Of a stretch of DNA of 41,949 bases, positions 1 through 7,724 are shown piece by piece (the first letter of the stretch is position 1; each line of letters begins with the position of its first letter). The translations under genes were made by a program, and so were the position numbers. The stretch covers positions 1 through 41,949 of the forward strand of contig CAMMBV010000034.1 in the NCBI GenBank assembly GCA_946494335.1, in the 5' to 3' direction. Origin of the DNA: an uncultured Ruminococcus sp. Its GTDB lineage: Bacteria > Bacillota > Clostridia > Lachnospirales > Lachnospiraceae. The notes beneath the pieces were generated by a model, which did no database searches, was not told the DNA's origin, and saw nothing but the letters and a program-made list of their open reading frames with translations.

Positions 1-21
1 CGCCCTCCGGGCGTATCGCGC

Positions 22-68
22 AAAAAAGCCGGTGCGATACAGATGATCTTCATCTGTTTCACACCGGC
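22..68 (-). terminator. Rho-independent terminator after rplL
   Basis: Read on the minus strand, a GC-rich hairpin (arms GCCGGTG and CACCGGC at 28-68, with further pairing of CAGATGA/TCATCTG inside) is followed by six T residues (22-27). It starts 26 bases after the rplL stop. In this family rpoB usually follows, so it may act as a partial terminator setting the ribosomal protein to polymerase ratio. The next gene lies outside the window. Confidence 0.85.
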
Positions 69-93
69 CTGCTGCATCAACGCCTGTACAATC

Positions 94-471
94 TTATTTC
101 AGAGTAACTTTAGCGCCTTCGCCTTCCAGTTTTGTCTTCAGCTCTTCTGCCTCAGCTTTGGAAGCTGCTTCTTTGATTACCTTCGGAGCGCCATCAACGA
201 TTTCTTTTGCTTCTTTCAGGCCCAGACCTGTAGCTTCACGAACAACTTTGATAACTTTAACTTTGTTCGGTCCTACTTCTGTCAGCTCAACGTCGAACTC
301 GTCTTTCTCTTCTGCTGCTGCACCGTCTGCTGCGCCAGCTGCTGCAACTACAACACCTGCTGCTGCGGATACACCAAATTCTTCTTCACATGCTTTTACT
401 AAATCATTTAACTCTAAAACTGTTAACTCTTTGATCGCTTCAATAAATTCAGCTGTTGTCAATTTCGCCAT
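94..471 (-). CDS. rplL: 50S ribosomal protein L7/L12
   Basis: Stalk protein of the large ribosomal subunit that recruits and activates translation GTPases. It has the classic layout: an N-terminal dimerisation helix region (about residues 1-35), an Ala/Gly-rich hinge (about 36-55), and the C-terminal factor-binding domain with the motif [18 protein letters not shown], ending in EGAKVTLK. The 125-aa length is normal. I start at MAKLTT (471) because GGAGG lies 8 bases upstream; the reading frame extends five codons further, but that extension contains the ribosome site. It is the second gene after rplJ, 35 bases downstream, and is followed by a strong terminator. Confidence 0.97.
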   Translation of the reverse strand: MAKLTTAEFIEAIKELTVLELNDLVKACEEEFGVSAAAGVVVAAAGAADGAAAEEKDEFDVELTEVGPNKVKVIKVVREATGLGLKEAKEIVDGAPKVIKEAASKAEAEELKTKLEGEGAKVTLK

Positions 472-506
472 TTTATTTTCCTCCATTATAGATTTTATTA
501 TTTTAA

Positions 507-1016
507 TTAAGCTTCTGCAGTATCTGTCGTCTCTGTGCCAGACTCAGCAATCTGATTAAGCACACGGGCGAAGTTGGAAATCGGAGACTGGATACTTCCC
601 AACAATTTTCCCAGAAGTTCTTCTCTGGACGGTACATTGGACAGAGCCTGGATTCCCGCCTGATCGTTGTATTTGCCTTCCACAACGCCGGCTACCAGTT
701 CAAGAGCCGGGCAGGTCTTTGCAAATTTGGCAAGGATTCTGGCTGGTGCTGTCGCATCTGTAGCAGAAACAGCAATCGCATTTGTTCCGTGCAGGTGCTC
801 TGACAGACATTCACATTCTGTACCCTTAAACGCAAAGTTCATCATGGTATTTTTGTACACCTTGTACTGAACACCGGCTTCTCTGAGTTCTTTACGCAGC
901 TTTGTATCCTGTTCAACAGTAATTCCGCTGTAGTTTACCAGTACGACTGCCTGTGCGTCTTTGATGCAGTTTGCGATTTCTTCTACAATCGGTTGTTTCA
1001 GTTCTACTTTTGCCAT
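507..1016 (-). CDS. rplJ: 50S ribosomal protein L10
   Basis: Stalk base protein that anchors L7/L12 dimers to 23S rRNA and in Firmicutes represses its own mRNA by binding the leader. The N-terminal [14 protein letters not shown] and the [15 protein letters not shown] segment are typical L10, and the acidic helical C-terminus is the L7/L12 docking tail. It is 169 aa, as expected. The start is ATG at 1016, preceded by AAGGAGG; a GTG four codons upstream overlaps the ribosome site and is rejected. It is the first gene of the rplJL unit, with its own promoter and L10 leader. rplK and rplA are not upstream; spmA lies there on the opposite strand. Confidence 0.97.
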   Translation of the reverse strand: MAKVELKQPIVEEIANCIKDAQAVVLVNYSGITVEQDTKLRKELREAGVQYKVYKNTMMNFAFKGTECECLSEHLHGTNAIAVSATDATAPARILAKFAKTCPALELVAGVVEGKYNDQAGIQALSNVPSREELLGKLLGSIQSPISNFARVLNQIAESGTETTDTAEA

Positions 1017-1065
1017 AAAACGGTACACCTCCTTATATTTTTGTTGTACACGCTTCCGATATCAT

Positions 1066-1099
1066 AAAAAAGCCTTCCGGTCCGCATAGACAGAAAGGC
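1066..1099 (-). terminator. Attenuator hairpin in rplJ leader
   Basis: On the minus strand arms GCCTTTC and GGAAGGC (1072-1099) close a loop and are followed by TTTTTT (1066-1071), about 50 bases before the rplJ start. This is the intrinsic terminator expected at the 3' end of an L10 leader, giving transcription attenuation. Confidence 0.8.
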
Positions 1100-1190
1100 A
1101 TGAAAATTCTTATCTTAAAGAATGATCTCTCCTCGGCGGGTGAATTTCTCTTTATGCCCTGGGGCACCCACTGTCTTCGGCGTGATACTT
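1072..1190 (-). ncRNA. L10 leader (autoregulatory ribosomal protein leader)
   Basis: The untranslated leader of rplJ matches the known Firmicute L10 leader. On the minus strand it carries CCGAAGACAG (1171-1180) followed by GGGTGCC and, further on, CCGCCGAGGAGA, the conserved sequence blocks that form the L10(L12)4 binding site. The leader ends in a terminator-like hairpin. L10-L12 binding is expected to reduce expression of the operon when the proteins are in excess. Motifs were seen by eye; no covariance model was run. Confidence 0.85.
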
Positions 1191-1195
1191 GTAGA

Positions 1196-1224
1196 AGTAT
1201 ACCATCGCATTTTATTCCTGTCAA
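1196..1224 (-). promoter_or_regulatory. rplJL promoter
   Basis: Minus strand -35 TTGACA (1219-1224), 17-base spacer, -10 TATACT (1196-1201). This is a near-consensus housekeeping sigma-A promoter; transcription would start near 1189, at the head of the L10 leader. Confidence 0.88.
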
Positions 1225-1226
1225 GA

Positions 1227-1254
1227 TCATTTTTACGTATTTTTCGCATACAAT
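1227..1254 (+). promoter_or_regulatory. Candidate sigma-E promoter for spmA
   Basis: Plus strand -10-like CATACAAT (1247-1254) matches the sporulation sigma-E -10 consensus, with a weaker -35-like TCATTTT (1227-1233) 13 bases upstream. It lies 30 bases before the spmA start. In Bacillus subtilis spmA is in a mother-cell sigma-E operon, so this fits. The element abuts the divergent rplJ -35. Confidence 0.5.
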
Positions 1255-1283
1255 AGTAGAAAAACCGCAGGAAATTTATTGTT

Positions 1284-1910
1284 ATGCTGAATATTCTCTG
1301 GGCGGCCATGATTCTCCTGGGCACTGTCTGCGCCGCTGCCGCAGGCCGGCTTCCCCAAATCACGGATGCCGCTCTTTCCTCCGCAAAGGAAGCCGTCACC
1401 CTGGCCATCACCATGATGGGAATCATCAGTCTCTGGTCCGGCATCATGGAAATCGCCTCAGCCAGCGGTATTCTCACCGGGATGGCAAAAAAAATGCGGC
1501 CCATTCTTTATTTCCTCTTTCCTGAAATTCCAAAAGAACACCCTGCCATAACGCATATTGCCGCAAACATGATTGCCAACGTATTCGGCCTGGGCTGGGC
1601 GGCAACGCCTGCAGGTTTAAAAGCCATGGAAGAGCTGGAAAATCTGGAGGAGAGCAGAAGAAAAAGCCTGCTGCCAGGACCAGTAAGAAAAAAAGGAATC
1701 GCCAGCAATGAGATGTGCACCTTCCTGGTGATAAATATCTCCTCCCTCCAGCTGATTCCAGTAAACATTATCGCCTACCGCAGTCAGTACGGGAGCATAA
1801 ATCCCACGGCAATTGTAGGGCCCGCGATACTTGCCACCATGGCCAGCACCGGAGCCGCTTTGATCTTCTGCAAAATCATGGCAAAAAACCGGAAAGCAAA
1901 AAATGTTTAG
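1284..1910 (+). CDS. spmA: Spore maturation protein A (nucleoside recognition/Gate domain)
   Basis: Membrane protein needed for spore core dehydration in Bacillus. The 208-aa protein has N-terminal hydrophobic segments (about 4-20 and 35-55), the family signature HPAITHIAANMIANVFGLGWAAT around 89-111 with the G-A-T-P-x-G-x-KAM run after it, and a C-terminal pair of hydrophobic segments around INPTAIVGPAILATM. Length and motifs match SpmA rather than the larger nucleoside transporters. The start is ATG at 1284, with a weak AGGA upstream. Its usual partner spmB is not next to it; an unrelated gene with its own promoter follows. The upstream sequence carries a sigma-E-like promoter, suggesting mother-cell expression. 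Confidence 0.88.
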   Translation: MLNILWAAMILLGTVCAAAAGRLPQITDAALSSAKEAVTLAITMMGIISLWSGIMEIASASGILTGMAKKMRPILYFLFPEIPKEHPAITHIAANMIANVFGLGWAATPAGLKAMEELENLEESRRKSLLPGPVRKKGIASNEMCTFLVINISSLQLIPVNIIAYRSQYGSINPTAIVGPAILATMASTGAALIFCKIMAKNRKAKNV

Positions 1911-1911
1911 C

Positions 1912-1940
1912 TTTGCAGACGTCCCCTCCTCTGATATAAT
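1912..1940 (+). promoter_or_regulatory. Promoter of the 140-aa hypothetical gene
   Basis: -35 TTTGCA (1912-1917), 17-base spacer, -10 TATAAT (1935-1940), starting two bases after the spmA stop. It implies that the next gene is transcribed independently of spmA. Confidence 0.65.
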
Positions 1941-1972
1941 ATAAGTATATTCAATTATTGGGAGGGATTTTT

Positions 1973-2395
1973 ATGGATTGGAAAAATAAGGTCATCGATG
2001 CCTTGATCGAGGGGGATTGTTTCTTTTCCACATTCCAGAAGATGCGGTTCATCCAGCTGTTTAATAAGCTGAAGGATGAAGCTTTTTTCACAAAGGGGTT
2101 CTGCAAATGTGTTTTTCTTGCATCCTGTGACCAGGAACATACTGATTTTTTAAGCAAAGCCGCTGACAAATTGATAGAAATGGGAGCCAGGGATACCGAC
2201 TATATGCTGAAATTATCCGATGAGCATATCGCATCCCTGAAAGCAAATGAAAAGATATTATTTGAATTATCTGATTCTTTCCTGCGCTATCCCGACACCA
2301 CGCCGGATGAAACCTGCCTTCTGGAACTGTCAAGAAGCTGGGTTCCCATCGGGGACAGCGCACTTCAGGCAAGTTTGATCATTGATAATCTTTAA
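1973..2395 (+). CDS. Uncharacterised 140-aa protein
   Basis: I do not recognise this protein. It starts at MDWKNK (1973) behind GGGAGG 8 bases upstream; a possible upstream in-frame ATG at 1958 overlaps the ribosome site. The protein is probably soluble and largely helical, has no signal peptide or membrane segment, and contains five cysteines (two close together in GFCKCVF, another in LASCDQE). A stretch near residues 60-75 (DFLSKAADKLIEMGARD) looks amphipathic. It has its own promoter and a strong terminator, so it is a monocistronic gene between spmA and the convergent rsmI. Codon use and clean signals argue that it is real. Confidence 0.8.
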   Translation: MDWKNKVIDALIEGDCFFSTFQKMRFIQLFNKLKDEAFFTKGFCKCVFLASCDQEHTDFLSKAADKLIEMGARDTDYMLKLSDEHIASLKANEKILFELSDSFLRYPDTTPDETCLLELSRSWVPIGDSALQASLIIDNL

Positions 2396-2403
2396 CGACG
2401 GCA

Positions 2404-2448
2404 CGGCTGTCCCGCAGACATAATTTCAGTCCGCAGGACAGCCGTTTT
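2404..2448 (+). terminator. Terminator between the hypothetical gene and rsmI
   Basis: A 16-base-pair hairpin with arms CGGCTGTCC...GAC and GTC...GGACAGCCG (2404-2444) is followed by TTTT on the plus strand. It sits in the convergent gap and ends transcription of the plus-strand gene. On the minus strand it lacks a T run. Confidence 0.8.
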
Positions 2449-3286
2449 ACTGTTCCAGCAGCTGCCGGTAAATCTCCCTTTTGGGAATTCCCCGATCCTT
2501 TGCCACCTGTTTCATGGCGCTTTTACGATCCATCCCCCGGCTCTCATAAAGAGCCATATGTTCATCCAGCGACATATCCTCCCATCTGGCTATATCCTCT
2601 GCCAATATTTCTTTTCTGCTTCTGCCTTCAATCACCAGAACACACTCGCCTTTCACCGGTTCCGCCTCGACAGAAGATCTCAGTTGACTTATCGATGTAC
2701 GCCAGACGGTCTCATGCTTTTTCGTCAGTTCCCGTACCAATGACATGTTCCGATCCCCCAGAACCTCTTCCAGTTCACTCAAAGTCTTTAACAGTCTGTG
2801 GGGAGCCTCATAGATCACAACCGTTCTGGTTTCATTCTTCAGCTCCTCCAGTATCTGACGCCTCTCTTTCTTATCCGGCGGCAGAAAGGCTTCGAAGCAA
2901 AACCGTCTGACTGGCAGGCCCGAAAGCGTCAGCGCAGTAATGCATGCTGCCGGCCCCGGAAGGGAAGTCACTGGTATATTTTCCTCATAACACATCCGTA
3001 CCAGCTCTTCCCCTGGATCCGATATACCCGGCGTTCCGGCATCTGTAATCAGCGCTACCGTCGTTCCTTCTTTCATTTTCCGAACCAGATATTTTCCCTT
3101 TTCTATTTTATTGTGCTCGTGGTAGCTGGTCATCGGCGTCTTAATCTCAAAATGATTTAAAAGCTTTACACTGTTTCGTGTATCCTCTGCCGCTATCAGA
3201 TCCACTTCCTTTAAAGTCCGCAGAACCCGCAGCGTAATATCTTCCAGATTGCCGATGGGCGTGGCGCACAAAAACAGACCTGTCAT
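2447..3286 (-). CDS. rsmI: 16S rRNA (cytidine-1402-2'-O)-methyltransferase
   Basis: Methylates the ribose of C1402 in the 16S rRNA decoding centre using S-adenosylmethionine. The 279-aa protein shows the tetrapyrrole-methylase fold signatures of RsmI: LFLCATPIGNLEDITLR at the N-terminus, AAEDTR around 33-38, ITDAGTPGISDPGEELV around 80-96, and LPGPAACITAL about 108-118. The ATG overlaps the TGA of the upstream AI-2E gene by four bases, implying translational coupling. It is the last gene of a long leftward run of housekeeping genes. Confidence 0.96.
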   Translation of the reverse strand: MTGLFLCATPIGNLEDITLRVLRTLKEVDLIAAEDTRNSVKLLNHFEIKTPMTSYHEHNKIEKGKYLVRKMKEGTTVALITDAGTPGISDPGEELVRMCYEENIPVTSLPGPAACITALTLSGLPVRRFCFEAFLPPDKKERRQILEELKNETRTVVIYEAPHRLLKTLSELEEVLGDRNMSLVRELTKKHETVWRTSISQLRSSVEAEPVKGECVLVIEGRSRKEILAEDIARWEDMSLDEHMALYESRGMDRKSAMKQVAKDRGIPKREIYRQLLEQ

Positions 3287-4446
3287 ATTCCTTCACCCTC
3301 TGCCATTTTTTTCTTTTTTTCCAGTCTGTGATACACATATTCCCGAAACAGCGTATACAGAATGGATACAATGGGAATAAAAATCAGCATCCCTACGATC
3401 CCCATCAGGCTGCCACCCAGAGTAACCGCCATCAGTACCCAGATAGAAGGAAGTCCTACGGAATTTCCAACCACATGAGGATAAATAAAATTCCCCTCAA
3501 TTTGCTGCAGTACCAGGAACATTATAATGAATCCCAGCGCCTGCATGGGATTCACCATCAGAATCAGAAACGCTCCCACAAAGCAGCCGATAAATGCGCC
3601 AAAAATAGGAATCAGAGCCGTAAAAGCAATCAGAACCGACACCAGTATGGCGTAAGGAAATCCAAAAATGCTCATGGCGATAAAAAACATCAGCCCAAGG
3701 ATCATAGCCTCCACACACTGACCTGCAAAAAAGTTCATGAATGTACGATACGTCAGAGAACAGATTCTTTCTATCCGCACCACATATTTTCCCGGCAGAA
3801 GAGCCGTATAGACTTTTTTAATCTGACGTTTTAATTTTTCTTTCTGCAGTACGATATAGCAGGCAAAGACAAAACCAATGACAAAATTGCTGACGGCACT
3901 CACCACCGAACGGATCATTTTGTAACTGGAGCTTAAAATATTCGTCGCTCCCGTCTGAACAAAATCTACTATGGAATTAATCACTCTTTCCCAGTCAATC
4001 TCCAGTTCCTGAGACATGCTGTTGACAAGCTCATTTCCTTTTGTCAGGTCATTCAGCCACGCTTCCGCTTGAGGAATAAAATTCGTAATTGTCCTTCCCA
4101 GACCCATAACCGTAGTCCCCAACTGCGGGACAACGACAAATATCACAAGAAAAATTACGCCGAAAATCACCAGTATGGAAATAATCAGGCTTATGGGCCG
4201 TGCAATTTTTCCCGTTATTTTCCTGTCTTTCATATAACTGTTTCCAAACAGATACGTTTCAAAAAAGGTAGTGACAGCATTGAGCAAAAAGGCAATGCCT
4301 ATCCCCAGAATAAAAGGAAACGCAATATTCAGACAGAATTTCGCCGCTTGAAACAGCGTTTCATAATTTACCAGAGCAACAACAAGAAGCGCTGTAAACA
4401 GAATCAGTCCCCTGATCTTTTTTAAAGTCTCTTTATCCAGATTCAT
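3283..4446 (-). CDS. AI-2E (PerM/YdiK) family membrane transporter
   Basis: Predicted multi-pass membrane protein of the AI-2E transporter family, which exports small molecules or ions; the substrate cannot be told from sequence. Hydrophobic helices occur near residues 11-30, 35-60, 75-105, 160-190 and in the C-terminal half. The conserved block GFPYAILVSVLIAFTALIPIFGAFIG is present, as is the IEGNFIYPHVVGNSVGLPSIWVL segment typical of the family. ATG at 4446 is favoured, 11 bases after AAGGAG; a GTG four codons upstream overlaps the previous stop and lies against the ribosome site. It is translationally coupled to rsmI. Confidence 0.88.
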   Translation of the reverse strand: MNLDKETLKKIRGLILFTALLVVALVNYETLFQAAKFCLNIAFPFILGIGIAFLLNAVTTFFETYLFGNSYMKDRKITGKIARPISLIISILVIFGVIFLVIFVVVPQLGTTVMGLGRTITNFIPQAEAWLNDLTKGNELVNSMSQELEIDWERVINSIVDFVQTGATNILSSSYKMIRSVVSAVSNFVIGFVFACYIVLQKEKLKRQIKKVYTALLPGKYVVRIERICSLTYRTFMNFFAGQCVEAMILGLMFFIAMSIFGFPYAILVSVLIAFTALIPIFGAFIGCFVGAFLILMVNPMQALGFIIMFLVLQQIEGNFIYPHVVGNSVGLPSIWVLMAVTLGGSLMGIVGMLIFIPIVSILYTLFREYVYHRLEKKKKMAEGEGI

Positions 4447-4454
4447 AAAGCCAG

Positions 4455-5195
4455 TCACTCCTTTCTTCCATATATCTGCATAATATCATCACTGTAAACA
4501 CCCGGCTTTCGGTATACAATCAGAGGCTTTTCCACCGTAATCCTGGAATTTCCGCCTCTCAGGCCTTCAATCAGAACCATGTTGGGCTCCTTATCTATAT
4601 AGGGATGAACCAGCTGCATTCTTTTTGGTTCCAGATTGTATTTCACCATCAAAGACATAATCTGAGCCAGCCGGAAAGGCCGGTGCACCATGTAAAATTT
4701 TCCCCTCTCCTGCAGCAGCAGCGATGCCTGAGAAATCACATCCTCCAGCGAACACAAAACCTCATGGCGCGCAATGGTTTTGGATGAACGCTCATTTACC
4801 AGCCCATGTCCCCCTGTCATATAGGGGGGATTGACCGTGACGACAGAAAAAGAGGCCTTTCCAAATATGGCTGCGGCCTCTTTTATATCTCCCGTTACAA
4901 TATCAATATCATCTTCCAGATGATTGTAAGCAACGCTTCGTCTTGCAATGGCAGCGCTTTTTTCCTGTATTTCCAGTCCGGTAATGTGAACCTGACCATA
5001 CCTGGCCCGAAGCAGCAGGGGTACAATCCCATTCCCGCTTCCCATATCAAGTATCCGCGCCCCCGGTTTTACTCTGGCAAACCAGGCCAGAAGCACTGCA
5101 TCAATGCCAAAGCAAAAATCCTTCACATCCTGTATTATCTTGTATCCATTTTGAAGGTCATCCAGTCTCTCCCCTTCTGCTATGCGTATTCCCAT
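4455..5195 (-). CDS. tRNA1(Val) A37 N6-methyltransferase-like (YfiC/YabB family)
   Basis: Class I SAM-dependent methyltransferase of the TrmN6/YabB family, expected to modify adenine-37 of a tRNA. Motif I ILDMGSGNGIVPLLL lies around 48-62, an acidic cofactor residue at GLEIQEKS around 73-80, and the N6-adenine catalytic motif NPPY at residues 122-125. At 246 aa it has normal length. The gene sits between ricT and the AI-2E gene, as in the conserved Firmicute holB-yaaT-yabB-rsmI neighbourhood. The start at 5195 has AGGAG about 13 bases upstream, a slightly long spacing. The exact tRNA target is inferred. Confidence 0.88.
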   Translation of the reverse strand: MGIRIAEGERLDDLQNGYKIIQDVKDFCFGIDAVLLAWFARVKPGARILDMGSGNGIVPLLLRARYGQVHITGLEIQEKSAAIARRSVAYNHLEDDIDIVTGDIKEAAAIFGKASFSVVTVNPPYMTGGHGLVNERSSKTIARHEVLCSLEDVISQASLLLQERGKFYMVHRPFRLAQIMSLMVKYNLEPKRMQLVHPYIDKEPNMVLIEGLRGGNSRITVEKPLIVYRKPGVYSDDIMQIYGRKE

Positions 5196-5211
5196 CCGTA
5201 TGCCGTATCTC

Positions 5212-6093
5212 CTACTCTTCCAGCCTGGCCAGTTCTTTCATCTCTTCCTGGGTAAGCTTTACCTTTTCTTTCTTATTCTGTCTGGGTCTGAATTTCAGTT
5301 CCTCCACAGGATATTCTCTGATCTCTTTTTCATCGCCGGCATCCACCAGCACTTTAACAAGCTGACGCAGCACATTGACGCTGTGCACTTCGCCCTTCAA
5401 GCCTTCCGGAGTGATCACCCGGTCGCCCAGACCCGGAAGTTTCCGGTTCAGGTACTCATACGTTTCCTGTTCATTTTTCAGACAGCACATCAGCCTGCCG
5501 CATACTCCTGAAATTTTCGTGGGATTCAGGGAAAGATTCTGTTCCTTCGCCATTTTTATGGACACCGGAGCAAACTCTGACAGATACGTATGGCAGCACA
5601 GCGGCCTGCCGCAGATTCCGATTCCTCCCAAAATCTTCGTCTCGTCCCTGACTCCGATCTGGCGCAGCTCAATCCTTGTTTTAAACACCGCCGCCAGGTC
5701 CTTAACCAACTCGCGGAAATCAATTCTTCCGTCCGCCGTAAAGTAAAACAGCACCTTATTATTGTCAAAGGTATACTCCGCATCAATCAGCTTCATTTCC
5801 AAACCGTGTTTGCGGATTTTTTTCTGGCAGATTTCATAAGCTTCCTTTTCTTTTCTGCGGTTGTTTTCTTCCTTTTCCCGGTCTTTTTTCGTTGCAATGC
5901 GGATCACATCCTTCAGCGGTTGGATCACTTTCTCCTCATCCACCTCTTTTGGACCAAGAACCACATGACCGTATTCCACCCCCCTTGCAGTTTCCACGAT
6001 AACGTAATCGCCGGTTTTCACATCCAGCTCTTTGGGGTTGAAATAATATATTTTTCCTACATTTCGGAATCTGACTCCGATTATCTTTATCAT
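5212..6093 (-). CDS. ricT: RicT/YaaT, PSP1-domain regulator of RNA processing
   Basis: Member of the YaaT/RicT family. In Bacillus it forms the RicAFT complex, which carries iron-sulfur clusters and directs RNase Y mRNA maturation, and it affects sporulation and competence. The PSP1 domain is clear, with two cysteine clusters: CGRPLCC (C161, C166, C167) and CGRLMCC (C198, C203, C204), the likely cluster ligands. A charged linker of about 69-88 is rich in Lys/Glu. The 293-aa length is normal. The gap to holB upstream is only four bases. ricA and ricF are not in this window. Confidence 0.93.
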   Translation of the reverse strand: MIKIIGVRFRNVGKIYYFNPKELDVKTGDYVIVETARGVEYGHVVLGPKEVDEEKVIQPLKDVIRIATKKDREKEENNRRKEKEAYEICQKKIRKHGLEMKLIDAEYTFDNNKVLFYFTADGRIDFRELVKDLAAVFKTRIELRQIGVRDETKILGGIGICGRPLCCHTYLSEFAPVSIKMAKEQNLSLNPTKISGVCGRLMCCLKNEQETYEYLNRKLPGLGDRVITPEGLKGEVHSVNVLRQLVKVLVDAGDEKEIREYPVEELKFRPRQNKKEKVKLTQEEMKELARLEE

Positions 6094-6097
6094 AATT

Positions 6098-7087
6098 CTA
6101 GTTCTCCCTGATAGTCAGAAACAGAAGCTCAAGCACCAGATCGAAATTCACATTGGCGCGAAGCCTTACTTTGGCTTTTTCAATGGCTTCTATAATCAAT
6201 TCAAGTCCTTCATAAGAACTTTTCCTTGCCCGTTCCTTTATATAATTAATTTCCTGTTTAAACACCAGGCTGTCCACTTCCCTGGTAGCTTTAAAAAGCA
6301 GCACATCCCTGAACCACATCAAAAACAGATCCAGATAGTCATAGATGTTCTGTTTATCTTTGGTCAGATCCCGGATAGAATCCACCATTTCATACAGATC
6401 GCTGTCACCGGATCTTTTTAAAATCTTCAGTGCATTTTCGGTCAGCTCGCTAAATTCCTCACTGGCAGCCAGCTTTTCCGCTTTTCCGATATTCCCCTGA
6501 GCGATAGATGCATCGATTTCCGCCTGATAATCCGGAATATGAAGTCTTTCCATCAGATACTGCTTCACCATATCGTCGCCCACCGCCTTCAGCGTCAGCG
6601 TGACACATCTGGATGTAATGGTCGGCAAAAGCGCATCCAGGTTATTGGTCAAAAGCATAATCACTACATACGCCGGCGGCTCCTCGATGGTTTTAAGCAG
6701 CGCATTCTGTGCCTGCAGCGTCAGAAGCTGCGCATCATTTATGATATATATTTTATATGGGCTGCTGTACGGTTTTATGCCCGCATCTGAAATCACCTGT
6801 CCGCGGATCTCCTCAATACCGATGGAATTGGGTTTCTCATGAACAATATTGATAATATCCGGATGATTTTTGCTCAGCGCTTTCTTACAGGAGGCACACT
6901 TAAGACATGGATCCACACCTTTCGTCTCGCACTGCAGCGTCATGGCGAACATGGTTGCCAGCAGCTTCTTTCCGGCGCCTGTCTCTCCATCAAATATATA
7001 TGCATGTGAAACCTTATCCGTACGGATTGCATTCTGCAGATGTGCTATTACATCTTTATGGCCGACTACACGATCAAATCCTGTCAT
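6098..7087 (-). CDS. holB: DNA polymerase III subunit delta'
   Basis: Clamp-loader subunit. The 329-aa AAA+ protein has Walker A GETGAGKK (34-41), a four-cysteine zinc-binding group (C53, C61, C64, C67), the segment NALLKTIEEPP (128-138) and the sensor SRC motif (159-161), all typical of delta'/gamma subunits. The start is ATG 7087, eight bases after AGGAGG; a GTG three codons earlier overlaps that site. The gene lies directly upstream of ricT, the conserved order in Firmicutes. Confidence 0.93.
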   Translation of the reverse strand: MTGFDRVVGHKDVIAHLQNAIRTDKVSHAYIFDGETGAGKKLLATMFAMTLQCETKGVDPCLKCASCKKALSKNHPDIINIVHEKPNSIGIEEIRGQVISDAGIKPYSSPYKIYIINDAQLLTLQAQNALLKTIEEPPAYVVIMLLTNNLDALLPTITSRCVTLTLKAVGDDMVKQYLMERLHIPDYQAEIDASIAQGNIGKAEKLAASEEFSELTENALKILKRSGDSDLYEMVDSIRDLTKDKQNIYDYLDLFLMWFRDVLLFKATREVDSLVFKQEINYIKERARKSSYEGLELIIEAIEKAKVRLRANVNFDLVLELLFLTIREN

Positions 7088-7112
7088 TATCTCCACCTCC
7101 TATATCTTGTGT

Positions 7113-7703
7113 TCAGTATAACATATTTTTTATATAACTTTCAATCTCAGCAAGACATATCTTGCTGTCATCATTTACAAAACGCCGTTCTATCCCGGCC
7201 TTTCTGATATTGTCCTCCGAAAAATCTTTTTCATCCGCCAGGAATCTCCGGCACATTTCCGCATATCTGGGACGATCCTGCTTTCTCTCCCGCAGAAGAG
7301 CCCGCCAAAGCCTCTCCCCGTCTTCCACCTCCACATAAATGGGACAGATCCTTCCCTGTCCAAAATAGTCTTTCATCTTCTCATAGGATTCCAGCGTCCC
7401 GATAGCAAGAAAGTTATTCTTCCCCAGATCTATCTGACCGTCGTCCGCCGTAAAATATGTCCAGACGCCGTGTACCGTCTCATAGGACCGCCACTCAATC
7501 AGCCGTCCTTCTTCCTTAAACTTCCGGTACCTCTCTTCATCCACAAAGAAATATTCTCTGCCCTGTTTTTCTTCATCCCTGATGGGGCGGGTGGTATACA
7601 GTATGATTTTCTGCAGCCCCAGATCACTTTTCTGCAGCAGCTGCTGATAAATGCTGTCCTTGCCCGACGCGCTTTTCCCCATGATATAAAATATCTTTCC
7701 CAT
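7113..7703 (-). CDS. Guanylate kinase-like P-loop protein
   Basis: P-loop kinase of the guanylate kinase family, 196 aa. Walker A is GKSASGKDS (9-17). The region KIILYTTRPIRDEEKQGREYFFVDEERY (about 33-60) is the GMP-binding module of guanylate kinases, and RERKQDRP matches the lid arginines. The substitution of the usual G-P-S-G-x-GKS loop by M-GKSASGKD and a poorly conserved C-terminus suggest a paralogue rather than the essential Gmk. It lies between the response regulator and holB. Its substrate is not certain. Confidence 0.75.
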   Translation of the reverse strand: MGKIFYIMGKSASGKDSIYQQLLQKSDLGLQKIILYTTRPIRDEEKQGREYFFVDEERYRKFKEEGRLIEWRSYETVHGVWTYFTADDGQIDLGKNNFLAIGTLESYEKMKDYFGQGRICPIYVEVEDGERLWRALLRERKQDRPRYAEMCRRFLADEKDFSEDNIRKAGIERRFVNDDSKICLAEIESYIKNMLY

Positions 7704-7724
7704 GTTTTTCTCTCTTAAGTAATA

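Noticed and set aside
1911-2395. spmB following spmA
   Set aside because: The following gene has no membrane helices and no Gate-domain motifs; it is an unrelated soluble protein.
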